This document shows positions 34,155 through 46,500 of a DNA stretch of 64,000 nt, piece by piece. The position numbers and the translations under genes were made by a program. The notes under the pieces were generated by a model. It saw only the letters and a program-made list of their open reading frames with translations. It was not told the DNA's origin and searched no databases. Position 1 is the stretch's first letter. Every line of letters starts with the position of its first letter. Origin of the DNA: Stictocephala bisonia (lineage: Eukaryota > Arthropoda > Insecta > Hemiptera > Membracidae); NCBI GenBank assembly GCA_035578905.1, contig JAQJVL010000288.1, positions 1 to 64,000 on the forward strand. Reading direction: 5' to 3'.

Positions 34155-35706
34155 ATGAGGTCCTTGAAGCTGTCTCTAAAGGCAATTCTGGGGAAGGTGT
34201 ACGTGAGGGAGACAAAACGGCTTGATAATATTGTCTCTATCAAGTTGGCACAACGGCCTCTATATAATGAGCATTGCAACTTACCGGACGATAATTATGA
34301 GGTCCTTGAAGCCGTCCTAAAGGCAATTCTGGAAAAGGTGTACGTGAGGGAGTCAAAACGGCTTGATAATATTGTCTCTATCAAGTTGGCACGACGGCCT
34401 CTTTATAATGAGCATTGCAACTTACCGGACGATAATTATGAGGTCCTTGAAGCAGTCCTAGAGGCAATTCTGGGGAAGGTGTACGTGAGGGAGACAAAAC
34501 GGCTTGATAATATTGTCTCTATCAAGTTGGCACGACGGCCTCTTTATAATGAGCATTGCAACTTACCGGACGATAATTATGAGGTCCTTGAAGCCGTCCT
34601 AAAGGCAATTCTGGAAAAGGTGTACGTGAGGGAGTCAAAACGGCTTGATAATATTGTCTCTATCAAGTTGGCACGACGGCCTCTTTATAATGAGCATTGC
34701 ATCTTACCGGACGATAATTATGAGGTCCTTGAAGCCGTCCTAAAGGCAATTCTGGGGAAGGTGTACGTGAGGGAGTCAAAACGGCTTGATAATATTGTCT
34801 CTATCAAGTTGGCACGACGGCCTCTTTATAATGAGCATTGCATCTTACCGGACGATAATTATGAGGTCCTTGAAGCCGTCCTAAAGGCAATTCTGGGGAA
34901 GGTGTACGTGAGGGAGTCAAAACGGCTTGATAATATTGTCTCTATCAAGTTGGCACGACGGCCTCTTTATAATGAGCATTGTATCTTACCGGACGATAAT
35001 TATGAGGTCCTTGAAGCAGTCCTAGAGGCAATTCTGGAAAAGGTGTACGTGAGGGAGTCAAAACGGCTTGATAATATTGTCTCTATCAAGTTGGCACGAC
35101 GGCCTCTTTATAATGAGCATTGTATCTTACCGGACGATAATTATGAGGTCCTTGAAGCAGTCCTAGAGGCAATTCTGGAAAAGGTGTACGTGAGGGAGTC
35201 AAAACGGCTTGATAATATTGTCTCTATCAAGTTGGCACGACGGCCTCTTTATAATGAGCATTGTAACTTACCGGACGATAATTATGAGGTCCTTGAAGCA
35301 GTCCTAGAGGCAATTCTGGAAAAGGTGTACGTGAGGGAGTCAAAACGGCTTGATAATATTGTCTCTATCAAGTTGGCACGACGGCCTCTTTATAATGAGC
35401 ATTGTAACTTACCGGACGATAATTATGAGGTCCTTGAAGCAGTCCTAGAGGCAATTCTGGAAAAGGTGTACGTGAGGGAGTCAAAACGGCTTGATAATAT
35501 TGTCTCTATCAAGTTGGCACGACGGCCTCTTTATAATGAGCATTGCAACTTACCGGACGATAATTATGAGGTCCTTGAAGCCGTCCTAGAGGCAATTCTG
35601 GGGAAGGTGTACGTGAGGGAGACAAAACGGCTTGATAATATTGTCTCTATCAAGTTGGCACGACGGCCTCTTTATAATGAGCATTGTCAACTTATCGGAC
35701 GATAAT
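34155..35706 (+). repeat. 141-bp tandem array, 11 units, open as a 47-residue repeat
   Basis: Units start at 34155, 34297, 34438 and then every 141 bp to 35566. One frame stays open for 516 codons, repeating a 47-residue unit with landmarks DDNYEVLEAVL, KVYVRES and KRLDNIVSIKLARRPLYNEH. The first unit carries one extra base, so its opening is in another frame. The last unit has an extra base in CATTGTCAAC that leads to the stop, so the frame is lost at both edges. Differences between units are mostly amino-acid changing (K/E, G/E, T/S, N/I, Q/R) with few silent ones (GCC/GCA, TGC/TGT), which argues against purifying selection. The repeat is certain; a protein product is doubtful (I would give it about 0.15). 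Confidence 0.95.
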
Positions 35707-36194
35707 TAATTTAAATGTTGACCTTCGCTCAATATTAGTCGATAGCTCCTTTTGTCTAGTAAAAGGTTTTTTTTAATCTACCAATGTTTATCTCGGTAAA
35801 ACGGAGGACCGTTTTAAAGTAAAAAAATGATTATGAGGGAGGCATTACCCTGTTATTGTTCGAATAGATGATGTAGCAGGAGTGAGAGTTACACATATAT
35901 CTTCTGTCCACTGCACTGTACACATTCACTGTTATTACACATTGAGAGATAATATATGGGAGATGATGGTAAGAGATACAGTATATGGTTGAAAGAGAGA
36001 GACTGCACGACTCTCCCGCATGACGACTCCCAGCGGCGTTGAGTGGGCGAACGTGGCTGGTGACTGCCTCTTCTCGGCTTGCGTCAGGAATCGGAAGTTA
36101 AGGGTTTGCAAAAGTAATTCAAGGGAGTTTGCCTCTGGGATACGGTTAGTTTATCCACCACTATGTTTGTGGGTTTAATTTAAACTGTTGTGTG

Positions 36195-36253
<59 letters not shown>

Positions 36254-37354
36254 AACTGTCGACATTGGGTTTATAATGTAAAGTTTTAAAAATAAATTAA
36301 TATTAACCTATTTAAGTGACACGAAACATCTTATTCATTTAGACTCAGCAAAATGTAAATAATTCAATGATTCGTACGCAACATCTGTAGTTGTATATTT
36401 ATTTCTTATGACGTTTATTTGTAATGAATTTGTGAATGGCTTTTGTGGAGCAGATGAGTGGTCTAGCTAGACCCAAGACCAAATGTAATCTGTCACCTAA
36501 ACAATAGGCCACTTTACAATTTAATTGTCATTATAAAGTAAAAAGAAGAATTAGGTACAACAGAAATAAGATTGTATTTTATATCACACTCACACTATGA
36601 ATAGTTATAATAGTAAACCAACAGATAGCAAGCAAAATATAGTCTCTTATTTACACAGTTTTACCAGTTTACGACTCTTAAAAAAAAGAATTGATTAATA
36701 TTTATGTATATTTAATCTAAGAGAAACTTACTATGGAATTTATCTTATTCTCGTTAATAAATAATTACTAATGAAAATCAGTTTGTCCCGCAGTTGTTAT
36801 GATTAACAACAGCAGTACGTGGTCCAACAATTACCAACAGGTGCTGGGAATCTGGAGGTGAAAAGTTACTTCTGATGGAAGAGTTAACGGACATGCTTTT
36901 TGCCAAGTGCTAATGGAAATCTTTGTCAGATAGTTGAAGATGTAGCTCCAACTTCTTTTCCTCGATTTATATCTGAAAATGGATTTTTAATGTTGTTATT
37001 AATTGTTATTCTTGTTTTCTGACGGTTTATCATTTGTTGTATATAATGTTTACTACCGGCTGTTAATTTGATTCGTTTGTACTGCGTATATTTGATTCAG
37101 TAATTAATAAATAACTGTACGCAGTAATAGGAAAAATTAATTTTCTAATTTTTCAACCAAAACTCACTCTATTTCAAGTACTAGCCAACTTTGATCACTT
37201 TTTGAATTTGACTTTGAAATATTAATTTCTATAAATTACTACATTTTTACGTTCTCACTGTAACTACAAATATTGTTTTAGAATCATAAGTTGGACTTTT
37301 ACTTTGAATTGAAAGCAATATTTTACTTAAAAATTGTGTTTCTGCTGAAATGTC
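35707..37354. other. Non-coding with (TA)n tract
   Basis: (TA)n lies at about 36197-36249. A GC-richer patch at 36005-36110 has no recognisable content. No gene is supported. Confidence 0.45.
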
Positions 37355-37480
37355 AGCGTTCGGCTAAGTGGAGTTGAAGTTCCAAGGTTCGAATCCCTAT
37401 TGGACTGACGGCCGGAACTTAATTAAAATTCACGCACAGACATAGGTGTCATTTAAGCTGACTATTCAATTTTTTATACA
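37355..37480 (+). repeat. SINE head fragment
   Basis: CGGCTAAGTGGAGTTGAAG (A-box-like) and CCAAGGTTCGAATCCC (B box) stand at tRNA-like spacing. They are followed by ACGCACAGACATAGG, similar to TCATGCACATACCTGCAGG in the SINE at 19730. The 3' tail is missing. Confidence 0.5.
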
Positions 37481-37642
37481 AAAATTAAAATATATCCGCA
37501 TTTGTGTTCGGTTTTTGTAGAAAATAATTTCATTTGGGTTTTCTCTAGTAAAACAATTAGCTATTATTTATTGTGGTTAAGCAACGACCCATAAATATCG
37601 TAAAACCAAACACCAATTATTATAGATGAAATATAGTCGTGT

Positions 37643-38611
37643 TACTATGTATCATTAGCACTATGTATCATTAGCAATATATATCATTAGTACTATGTAT
37701 CATTAGCACTATGTATCATTAGTACTATGTATCATTAGTACTATGTATCATTATCACTATGTATCATTTGTATAATTAGCACTATGCATCATTAGTACTA
37801 TGTATAATTAGTACTATGTATCATTATCACTATGTATCATTAGTACTATGTATCATTAGTACTATGTATAATTAGCACTATGCATCATTAGTACTATGTA
37901 TCATTATCACTATGTATCATTAGTACTATGTATCATTATCACTATGTATCATTAGTACTATGTATCATTATCACTATGTATAATTAGATATGCAGCATTA
38001 GTAATATGTATCATTATCACTATGTATCATTAGTACTATGTATCATTAGTACTAAGTATCATTAGTACTATGCATAATTAGCACTATGCATCATTAGTAC
38101 TATGTATCATTATCACTATGTATCATTAGCACTATTTATCATTAGTACTATGTATAATTATCACTATGTATCATTAGCAGTATGCCTCATTAGTACTATG
38201 TATCATTATCACTATGTATCACTAGTACTATGTATCATTATCACTATGTATCATTAGTAATATGTATAATTAGCACTATCCATCATTAGTACTATGTATC
38301 ATTATCACTATGTATCATTAGTACTATGTATCATTAGTACTATGTATAATTAGCACTATGCAACATTAGTACTATGTATCATTAGCACTATGTATCATTA
38401 GTATTATGTATCATTATCACTATGTATCATTAGTAATATGTATAATTAACACTATGTATCATTAGCACTATTTATCATTAGTACTATGTATCATTAGTAC
38501 TATGTATCATTATCACTATGTATAATTAGCACTATGTATCATTAGCACTATGTATCATTAGTACTATGTATCATTAGCACTATGTATCATTAGTACTATG
38601 TATCATTAGTA
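37643..38611. repeat. 16-bp AT-rich satellite, about 60 copies
   Basis: The unit is (T/C)ACTATGTATCATTAG with frequent variants (TATAATTAG, GCATCATTAG, CATTATCAC). Variants recur in short blocks, which suggests amplification in multi-unit steps. No coding potential. Confidence 0.96.
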
Positions 38612-40006
38612 GAGTTTTGCAACAAAACATGAATATTGAGATTGAGTAGGCTTTGGAAGTTCATCATGTAGGTAACAGAATTCTCTATTACCATGTAGTT
38701 TATACAAAACCAACGGAAATTCCCCCACTAACCTAAAAATATACTTTCTTCTGTTAATGAGTTTTCTTAATTATATGAAAACTTATTTCCTTTGGTTTTG
38801 TACAAGCTACGTAAGTCTATAATGTTCGCTAAATGTTTTTCTCCAAAACCTATTGAAACTCATGTAAATATTATTGCGAAACTTTACTGATGTTGTGGAT
38901 ACATAACAACTTTTGTCTATAGTGAATTTATGTTTCGTTTTCACTGTGTTTATGTTGTTGCTTATCCACAGTACACAGTTGTTACCAGTTGCTATGTTAT
39001 GTGTTTCACTCGAGCAAAAGCAAGAAAAGTTAGAGTAAAGAGAGGAGAGGAAGAAGATATCAGATAGTGGACAGTTTGAATATTGGAGGGAAGTATGAGA
39101 CATCATAGAGACTTCCTCAAAACAGAGAGTTTCGGTGGAAGGCTGCAGCAGGTCATGTCTAAGGACAGAACACCGTTGACGATGATTCACATAATTTAAC
39201 AAATAATGTAACAAAGTTTCCTCAACAAAATGAAAATGTAAATTTATTGATAAAAGAAAAATTTTGTTGTAACTATTTTACAGTTTACGCCAACATCTAA
39301 TTAGTGTTAAAAAATCATTGCATCAATATATTGTCTATTAGTTATTTTAAAATAAAAGTTCAAATAAATAACAATTATTCTATTGAGGTAATAAATTGAA
39401 AATGCCTTTTTTTCTAAACCTCATTATTGCACAGGACAGTCTGTTCCCCTTCATCACACAGGCCGGCTGTCGACCATTTTTCACCGGCTGATGTGCTCAA
39501 AGGCTCGCATGTCCGTCAAACTGCAGGACAAAGCTTTTGTTTCGTCAGCTTGTTTTTATGCCCTTCATCTACCTAATACGCTTTTTATACTTTTCTGAAG
39601 CTTAAGCGACCGTTTTAGTCTTCTACGTAGTTTCAATATACTTGTCAGTCACATATTGAATACGTCAAAGGCTCCAGTGTTCGTTTACTATAGAATCCAT
39701 TAAAAACGTTTACAACGTCAGACAATTTTAATACTACGTATTGGAGATCAGTGTTGTCCTGTATTTGGAATATATTTTATAGAAACACTTTGTTCAACAT
39801 TGTACTCATTAAAATTGTTGTATTGTCCACTGACGTGTTGAACATTTAGGTCTGACATTAACGTATGTCCACCCTCTGTTCAAACAGAACTATTTCCCAC
39901 CAACTACTTCGCCTTTCTCATATTTTCGTGGGCTGCCAGATGTATGTTAATATAAGCAGCTGCAGTAACCTTCACTCCATCACACACGTACCTGACAAAA
40001 ATGTTA
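38612..40006. other. Non-coding, P-element insertion flank
   Basis: A 135-codon minus-strand frame at 38807-39214 has no domain I recognise and is AT-rich, so I do not annotate it as a gene. The last bases before the P element include the CCTCTAA heptamer (40007-40013) that is repeated after it. Confidence 0.4.
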
Positions 40007-40013
40007 CCTCTAA

Positions 40014-40290
40014 CAATGAATACACACTCTATAAGAAGGACACTCCTTATGCATTAAATTCAGACCAACTTTTTTTCTGAGATTGCTGCTTTTCGCCTTA
40101 GCCGCTAGAGTTCTCCAGTCAATATTTTCCTGCCTTCTGTGCTAGGGAGATCTCGCAGAGGGTGCGAGAGAGAGCGCGCCTTCGGTGCGAGAGAGAGCGC
40201 TCGCCTTCGGTGCGAGAGAGAGCGCGTCGGGGGTACGAGAGAGAGAGAGGGAGCGAGGGTTGTGTGCGAAAGGAGAAAGTTGCCCTGGTG
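40014..40290 (+). repeat. P element left terminal inverted repeat
   Basis: About 277 bp matching the reverse complement of 50988-51262 with few differences (for example TATGCATTAAATT versus TATACAGCAAATT just inside the end). Its inner half holds three tandem modules with the core GGTGCGAGAGAGAGCGC at about 40158-40235, separated by CTTCGGT-type linkers. These are candidate transposase-binding repeats. Frames read through this region are artefacts of the GA-rich modules. Confidence 0.9.
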
Positions 40291-40575
40291 AGGTGTGACT
40301 CAGAGGCGGAAAGAGGCAAACCATAAGAAATTCTGCGAAATATTGCTGTCCACCCCATCTGTTCAATTGTAAACAAACTCAAAAATCTTGTTTTGACAAA
40401 CGACCCCCCCAGCACTATCAGTTGAGCTTCAGTTGTGCTCGATAGTGTATCTCATAGTTTGTCCTGAATTTGTTAGTAGTTTATTATTTTTAGTGGTATC
40501 TTCAGTTAAATTAGTATGCTTAAAATAGAAAGCTTTTTTAGTTTAGTTTTTTTTATTTATTAGTTAACGGTAGAA

Positions 40576-43500
40576 ATGTCAGCAGGTGGCAAATGTGCGT
40601 ATGTGAATTGTGAAAATACGCCCGCGAAGAACCGAGAATTGTCATTCTTTAGTTTTCCAGTTAACGACCGAGAAAGGTAAGGAGTATTTTTTATTACTAA
40701 TTGCTTTAACATTAAATTAATTGTTGAGCAAAATAATGATACAATAATAGTAATTGTAAATCTTTATGGTTATAGACAATGTACATTGAGTGGGAGATTT
40801 CCAATTGCACCGGGGTCAGGGATCGGCCCCAAACTGATGTGTCCAGTTGCACCGGAGCCCCTTTTGGGGCTGAATCCAGTTGCACCGGCGGTCAAAGGAA
40901 TTTCCACGGGTCAAAACATTCCTTCGACCGCCGGAGCCGGTGCAATTGGAAGGCCCCTTCCTTCCCCACCCCACTACATTTCTTCAAACATAGTTTATAA
41001 GTGTTTAACAATTTCGCAATGGAATATTCTATCAAACACTTGCCGATGTTTCGTGGCACATACTAATGGTAGACCATAGCAGGTTCTAACTAATAAATAT
41101 GGTAACTATGTATTTAATGTTTAATTTTGTGTTTATCCGTGGCAACACTAACATCTTGACATTGCAAAATAAATTTTACCAGGAATGAGGCTATACCTTT
41201 ACTCACACTTATGGAGCATTGACATATAAACCGTTCAACGTTATAACGTAAAACAATGCTAACACACGTAACAATAATAATTGTTAATAATAGGGATGGT
41301 AGGAAAAAATGCGCAAATCACTTTAGATCACAACGTTTTTATTTATAAAGTTCATATAACATTCTGTATATAAAGCAATTTACTTTTTGTAATGGAAGGA
41401 GGCCCTTTTCACATAATCCAGCCTAGAAATTACATTTGTCCGAAATTTTGCCCTCGCTTCTCTGATGTTTTCGATCGATTTTAGATATTTCTTGTCTGTT
41501 GACATCCTCTGTTTTCCTAAACTTCTAAGTCCAATATACACATCAATTTGAATTTCAACCAGCACTTCAACAAAGGTAAAAATGTTAGGGTGAAAAGAAC
41601 TGAAGTTTTGAGCAAACTTGGAATGGAATGCTTCGCAGGCGTTTGTAGTCCTCTCGGATGTCACTTCTTCAGAAGCCCACAGATGCGGAGGGAAGAGGGA
41701 GTCTTCAGAAACGTATGTATCCACAAGATAGTCAGCAAAGGGTTGAGCTGTTACAGGCATCACGGCCATGAAGTCTTCAGTGAAGCAATCTGGAACGTCC
41801 TCCGCCCGTAGAAGCGACAAACCAAACACCCACCGCAACCAGCGTCCACACTCCGAGTCTTTGTCTTTGTACTCCTTCGCCAGGCCGAGGTGCTGAATAT
41901 TCCTCCACCACGACTGTGTAAGATGGAAACGACATCCTGTAAACAAAACTAATCTTTCAAAATTAAGCAAATTTTGAACTTCATGTAATAAAATGGGAAT
42001 CCGCCTTGCAAAATGTAAAGGTGGCATTGGAATAAAGGCCCATCATAATGCATATTAAAATATTCATTAGAATGTGTCAAAAATATTTGACATTTTGAAA
42101 TAAACCCTATATTAGCACATTTTACCTTAAATGTTGGTATCTGGTCGATAACTATTTAAAAAACGAGATTAAAAGTTTTCTTATGGCAATTTAACATGGT
42201 AAAATATCAACTTTGTATTCCTGTGACCAGTTTACTTAAGGTTTCCACTGAACCCACTGTTTCCACGTGAGAGACCTTTAAAATGACACCCTAATATTTA
42301 AAATCGGCCCAAAACTGTAAGAGGAGTTCGTGTCACAAAAAACCCCTTAGCGTATTAAATATGTATACATTCATGCGATAATATAAAGTACTAAGAAATA
42401 AGTAAGCTACTAAAAATAAGCTTGTGCAGCGGGTGCAGCGGGTCCTTAGTATTAATAAAACACCAAATTATGTCGGGCAAAGCCGACGGGGAACAGCTAG
42501 TCACTTATAAATTCAATAACTACATACATTTTTGAGTTGTAATTTTGAAAAAATCATTTTCTTGTCACATTTACTTAGTATTTTCACCAAAAATGTTTTG
42601 TAACACTGATGACCAGCCACCCTGTATAATCAGTATTTCCTGTACAAAATAATAAAATATAAAATATTCTGAGTAACATACCTGTGATTTTTGAAGTAGG
42701 CCACACGTCATGAACAGCGTTGTGAATTGCCTGCTCGAAATCTACGATGAAGGTTTCAGGTGAAAACTCTTCTCCATTTTCCTGACACAGCTCCAATAAT
42801 TTTCTAAACATCGCTGAGTACGTTTCTGTTTTTTTGTCTGATAGCAAACAAAACACTAGCGGGACATAATTTCCATTTTGTACAATGTGCAATGTGAACA
42901 TCTGTGTGAAGAATTTGGCACAGTAGGAAATTTTCAAACAGTAGGACATTTTCCTACTGTGCCAAATTCTTCACACAGATGTTCACATTGCACATTGTAC
43001 AAAATGGAAATTATGTCCCGCTAGTGTTTTGTTTGCTATCAGACAAAAAAACAGAAACGTACTCAGCGATGTTTAGAAAATTATTGGAGCTGTGTCAGGA
43101 AAATGGAGAAGAGTTTTCACCTGAAACCTTCATCGTAGATTTCGAGCAGGCAATTCACAACGCTGTTCATGACGTGTGGCCTACTTCAAAAATCACAGGT
43201 ATGTTACTCAGAATATTTTATATTTTATTATTTTGTACAGGAAATACTGATTATACAGGGTGGCTGGTCATCAGTGTTACAAAACATTTTTGGTGAAAAT
43301 ACTAAGTAAATGTGACAAGAAAATGATTTTTTCAAAATTACAACTCAAAAATGTATGTAGTTATTGAATTTATAAGTGACTAGCTGTTCCCCGTCGGCTT
43401 TGCCCGACATAATTTGGTGTTTTATTAATACTAAGGACCCGCTGCACCCGCTGCACAAGCTTATTTTTAGTAGCTTACTTATTTCTTAGTACTTTATATT

Positions 43501-46500
43501 ATCGCATGAATGTATACATATTTAATACGCTAAGGGTTTTTTTGTGACACGAACTCCTCTTACAGTTTTGGGCCGATTTTAAATATTAGGGTGTCATTTT
43601 AAAGGTCTCTCACGTGGAAACAGTGGGTTCAGTGGAAACCTTAAGTAAACTGGTCACAGGAATACAAAGTTGATATTTTACCATGTTAAATTGCCATAAG
43701 AAAACTTTTAATCTCGTTTTTTAAATAGTTATCGACCAGATACCAACATTTAAGGTAAAATGTGCTAATATAGGGTTTATTTCAAAATGTCAAATATTTT
43801 TGACACATTCTAATGAATATTTTAATATGCATTATGATGGGCCTTTATTCCAATGCCACCTTTACATTTTGCAAGGCGGATTCCCATTTTATTACATGAA
43901 GTTCAAAATTTGCTTAATTTTGAAAGATTAGTTTTGTTTACAGGATGTCGTTTCCATCTTACACAGTCGTGGTGGAGGAATATTCAGCACCTCGGCCTGG
44001 CGAAGGAGTACAAAGACAAAGACTCGGAGTGTGGACGCTGGTTGCGGTGGGTGTTTGGTTTGTCGCTTCTACGGGCGGAGGACGTTCCAGATTGCTTCAC
44101 TGAAGACTTCATGGCCGTGATGCCTGTAACAGCTCAACCCTTTGCTGACTATCTTGTGGATACATACGTTTCTGAAGACTCCCTCTTCCCTCCGCATCTG
44201 TGGGCTTCTGAAGAAGTGACATCCGAGAGGACTACAAACGCCTGCGAAGCATTCCATTCCAAGTTTGCTCAAAACTTCAGTTCTTTTCACCCTAACATTT
44301 TTACCTTTGTTGAAGTGCTGGTTGAAATTCAAATTGATGTGTATATTGGACTTAGAAGTTTAGGAAAACAGAGGATGTCAACAGACAAGAAATATCTAAA
44401 ATCGATCGAAAACATCAGAGAAGCGAGGGCAAAATTTCGGACAAATGTAATTTCTAGGCTGGATTATGTGAAAAGGGCCTCCTTCCATTACAAAAAGTAA
44501 ATTGCTTTATATACAGAATGTTATATGAACTTTATAAATAAAAACGTTGTGATCTAAAGTGATTTGCGCTTTTTTTCCTACCATCCCTATCATTAACAAT
44601 TATTATTGTTACGTGTGTTAGCATTGTTTTACGTTATAACGTTGAACGGTTTATATGTCAATGCTCCATAAGTGTGAGTAAAGGTATAGCCTCATTCCTG
44701 GTAAAATTTATTTTGCAATGTCAAGATGTTAGTGTTGCCACGGATAAACACAAAATTAAACATTAAATACATAGTTACCATATTTATTAGTTAGAACCTG
44801 CTATGGTCTACCATTAGTATGTGCCACGAAACATCGGCAAGTGTTTGATAGAATATTCCATTGCGAAATTGTTAAACACTTATAAACTATGTTTGAAGAA
44901 ATGTAGTGGGGTGGGGAAGGAAGGGGCCTTCCAATTGCACCGGCTCCGGCGGTCGAAGGAATTTGCAGCGGGGATAAGTGAGGTGGGTAGATTTTGACCA
45001 CCGGTGCAACTGGACACTTTTCGGACGGAGGAATGTTTTGACCCGTGGAAATTCCTTTGACCGCCGGTGCAACTGGATATCAGCCCATTGAGTATTACTG
45101 TTAATTCCAAAATAAATTAAAAAGTTAATCTTAAAGACCTTTAAAAGTACAATTGAGAACTAACAACAGTGTGAATAATTAAATGATATTAAGTGGTGTA
45201 TTACTTTGGATCAGTTAAACTTCTCTTTGAACGATAATGTTATTTAACCCCCACTTATTAAAATGAACATTGTCTAAAACATGGTCTGATATATTTTTAA
45301 GGGTGCACTGGGACACCCCTAAAATGCTAGAAAAGGCGTTTTACATTTCCCTCCTTATAAGCTTCGTAAACTAATCGTAATTACTTTTATGTAAGTGAAG
45401 TAATCAAATTAAGGGCCTACTTTACCAGTCCACCGTCTTGTCGTCTGGTGCACCGATTTAACATGGGCTCTTATGGAGGATCATCTCGCTCGGAGCCCTG
45501 CAAGCCTTTTCAAGATTACAGTTTCATTAAATTCTATAGCTCATAATCTTAATTTTATATTGTAAATGAATTAAGAACAAGTTTATCTGCAGGTGCCTGG
45601 TACTAAAATTATGAGAATACTTATTTTTTAAATTGAACAAGTACTATCAAAATGCCTTATTTAGTAGTTTTCCAGTAGTTTCAACCCGTAGTTTTCCCAC
45701 TTCGTTAGAAATTTTGAAAATTATAAAAACAGGGAACTGTATAGAATATTGTATACTAAATGGTAAAATTAACATCATTCCACTATTTTAAAATATGAAC
45801 ACGCAAACTGTAATCTTGCGAACCTCGTTTAATTCGTTGAGCAAAATTTAATGAACATTTGAACTTGCCTCAAAATTGTGAGTACAACTGAAAATAATAC
45901 GTATGCATTTTAGTATAATCACCAACCCAACCTTTTTAAAATAAGTTTAATATTTGGGCAATAGCCTTTTTCAAAGAAAATTCGTATGAAAAAAAATAAA
46001 GAATGTTATGTAAACAATAATTTTGTCATTAAACGTATGATTATTACTGAGACGACTTTAAAAAAAAACAATTTTGGCTTGTTAGTTAAATGTGTTGTAT
46101 AATAAATTATGGTTGGAATTTTTGTTGGCAAATTTTCAATAATGGGTGAAATATTTTAAGAAATACAAATTTTTGAACTAAAATGAAAAGGAATGGTATA
46201 AATATATGTTCAAAAGAACATTTAAACCTAGAATAATTTTGGATTTTAAAACTGCCACTTGCGACAGTTTAGTTTTTTTTTCAATTTTTGGGCAGAATAT
46301 TCATCTAATAATTTAAAAATACCTTTTACGATAGGCTAAAAATGTTTTTGAATATTCTTTAACATGATTTGTAACAGGTTTATCTACTGAGAGTTTCTTG
46401 TGTCAGCTCTTTGGTTGTTAATTCTATATTTGAAATTCGTTTTGGTTTATCCAATATAACCTGTATTACGAAAACTAAAACTAAGTTGGTATATTACATT

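Larger units (their letters stand above)
40793..45085. mobile_element. Palindromic MULE-derived element nested in the P intron
   Basis: Two arms (40793-42931 and 42948-45085, about 2.14 kb each) are near-identical inverted copies around a 16-bp loop. Each arm carries the same two 3' exons of a Mutator-like transposase, pointing away from the centre. The outer ends are GGAGATTTCC and, inverted, GGCTGATATCC. The flanking nonamers CATTGAGTG (40784-40792) and CATTGAGTA (45086-45094) match at 8 of 9 positions; MULEs make 8-11 bp duplications. The ends contain repeated CCA(G/A)TTGCACCGG motifs whose arrangement differs between the two arms. The element lies entirely within the P transposase intron, so it need not disrupt the protein. 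Non-autonomous: the transposase N-terminus is missing from both arms. Confidence 0.88.

Noticed and set aside
37643..38611. CRISPR-like array
   Set aside because: The 16-bp units are directly contiguous with no unique spacers, and the setting is eukaryotic.
38807..39214. 135-codon minus-strand frame
   Set aside because: No recognisable domain, unusual composition for a protein, and no start or splice context that stands out.
40119..40415. Minus-strand frames rich in Ser, Arg and Leu, and their mirror at 50856-51137
   Set aside because: Both lie in the GA-rich modules of the P terminal inverted repeats.
40793..45085. Palindrome as a pure assembly artefact
   Set aside because: The two ends differ in sequence arrangement, a 16-bp loop separates the arms, and a near-perfect nonamer flanks the whole, none of which a simple fold-back read would produce. 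Long-read confirmation would still be useful.
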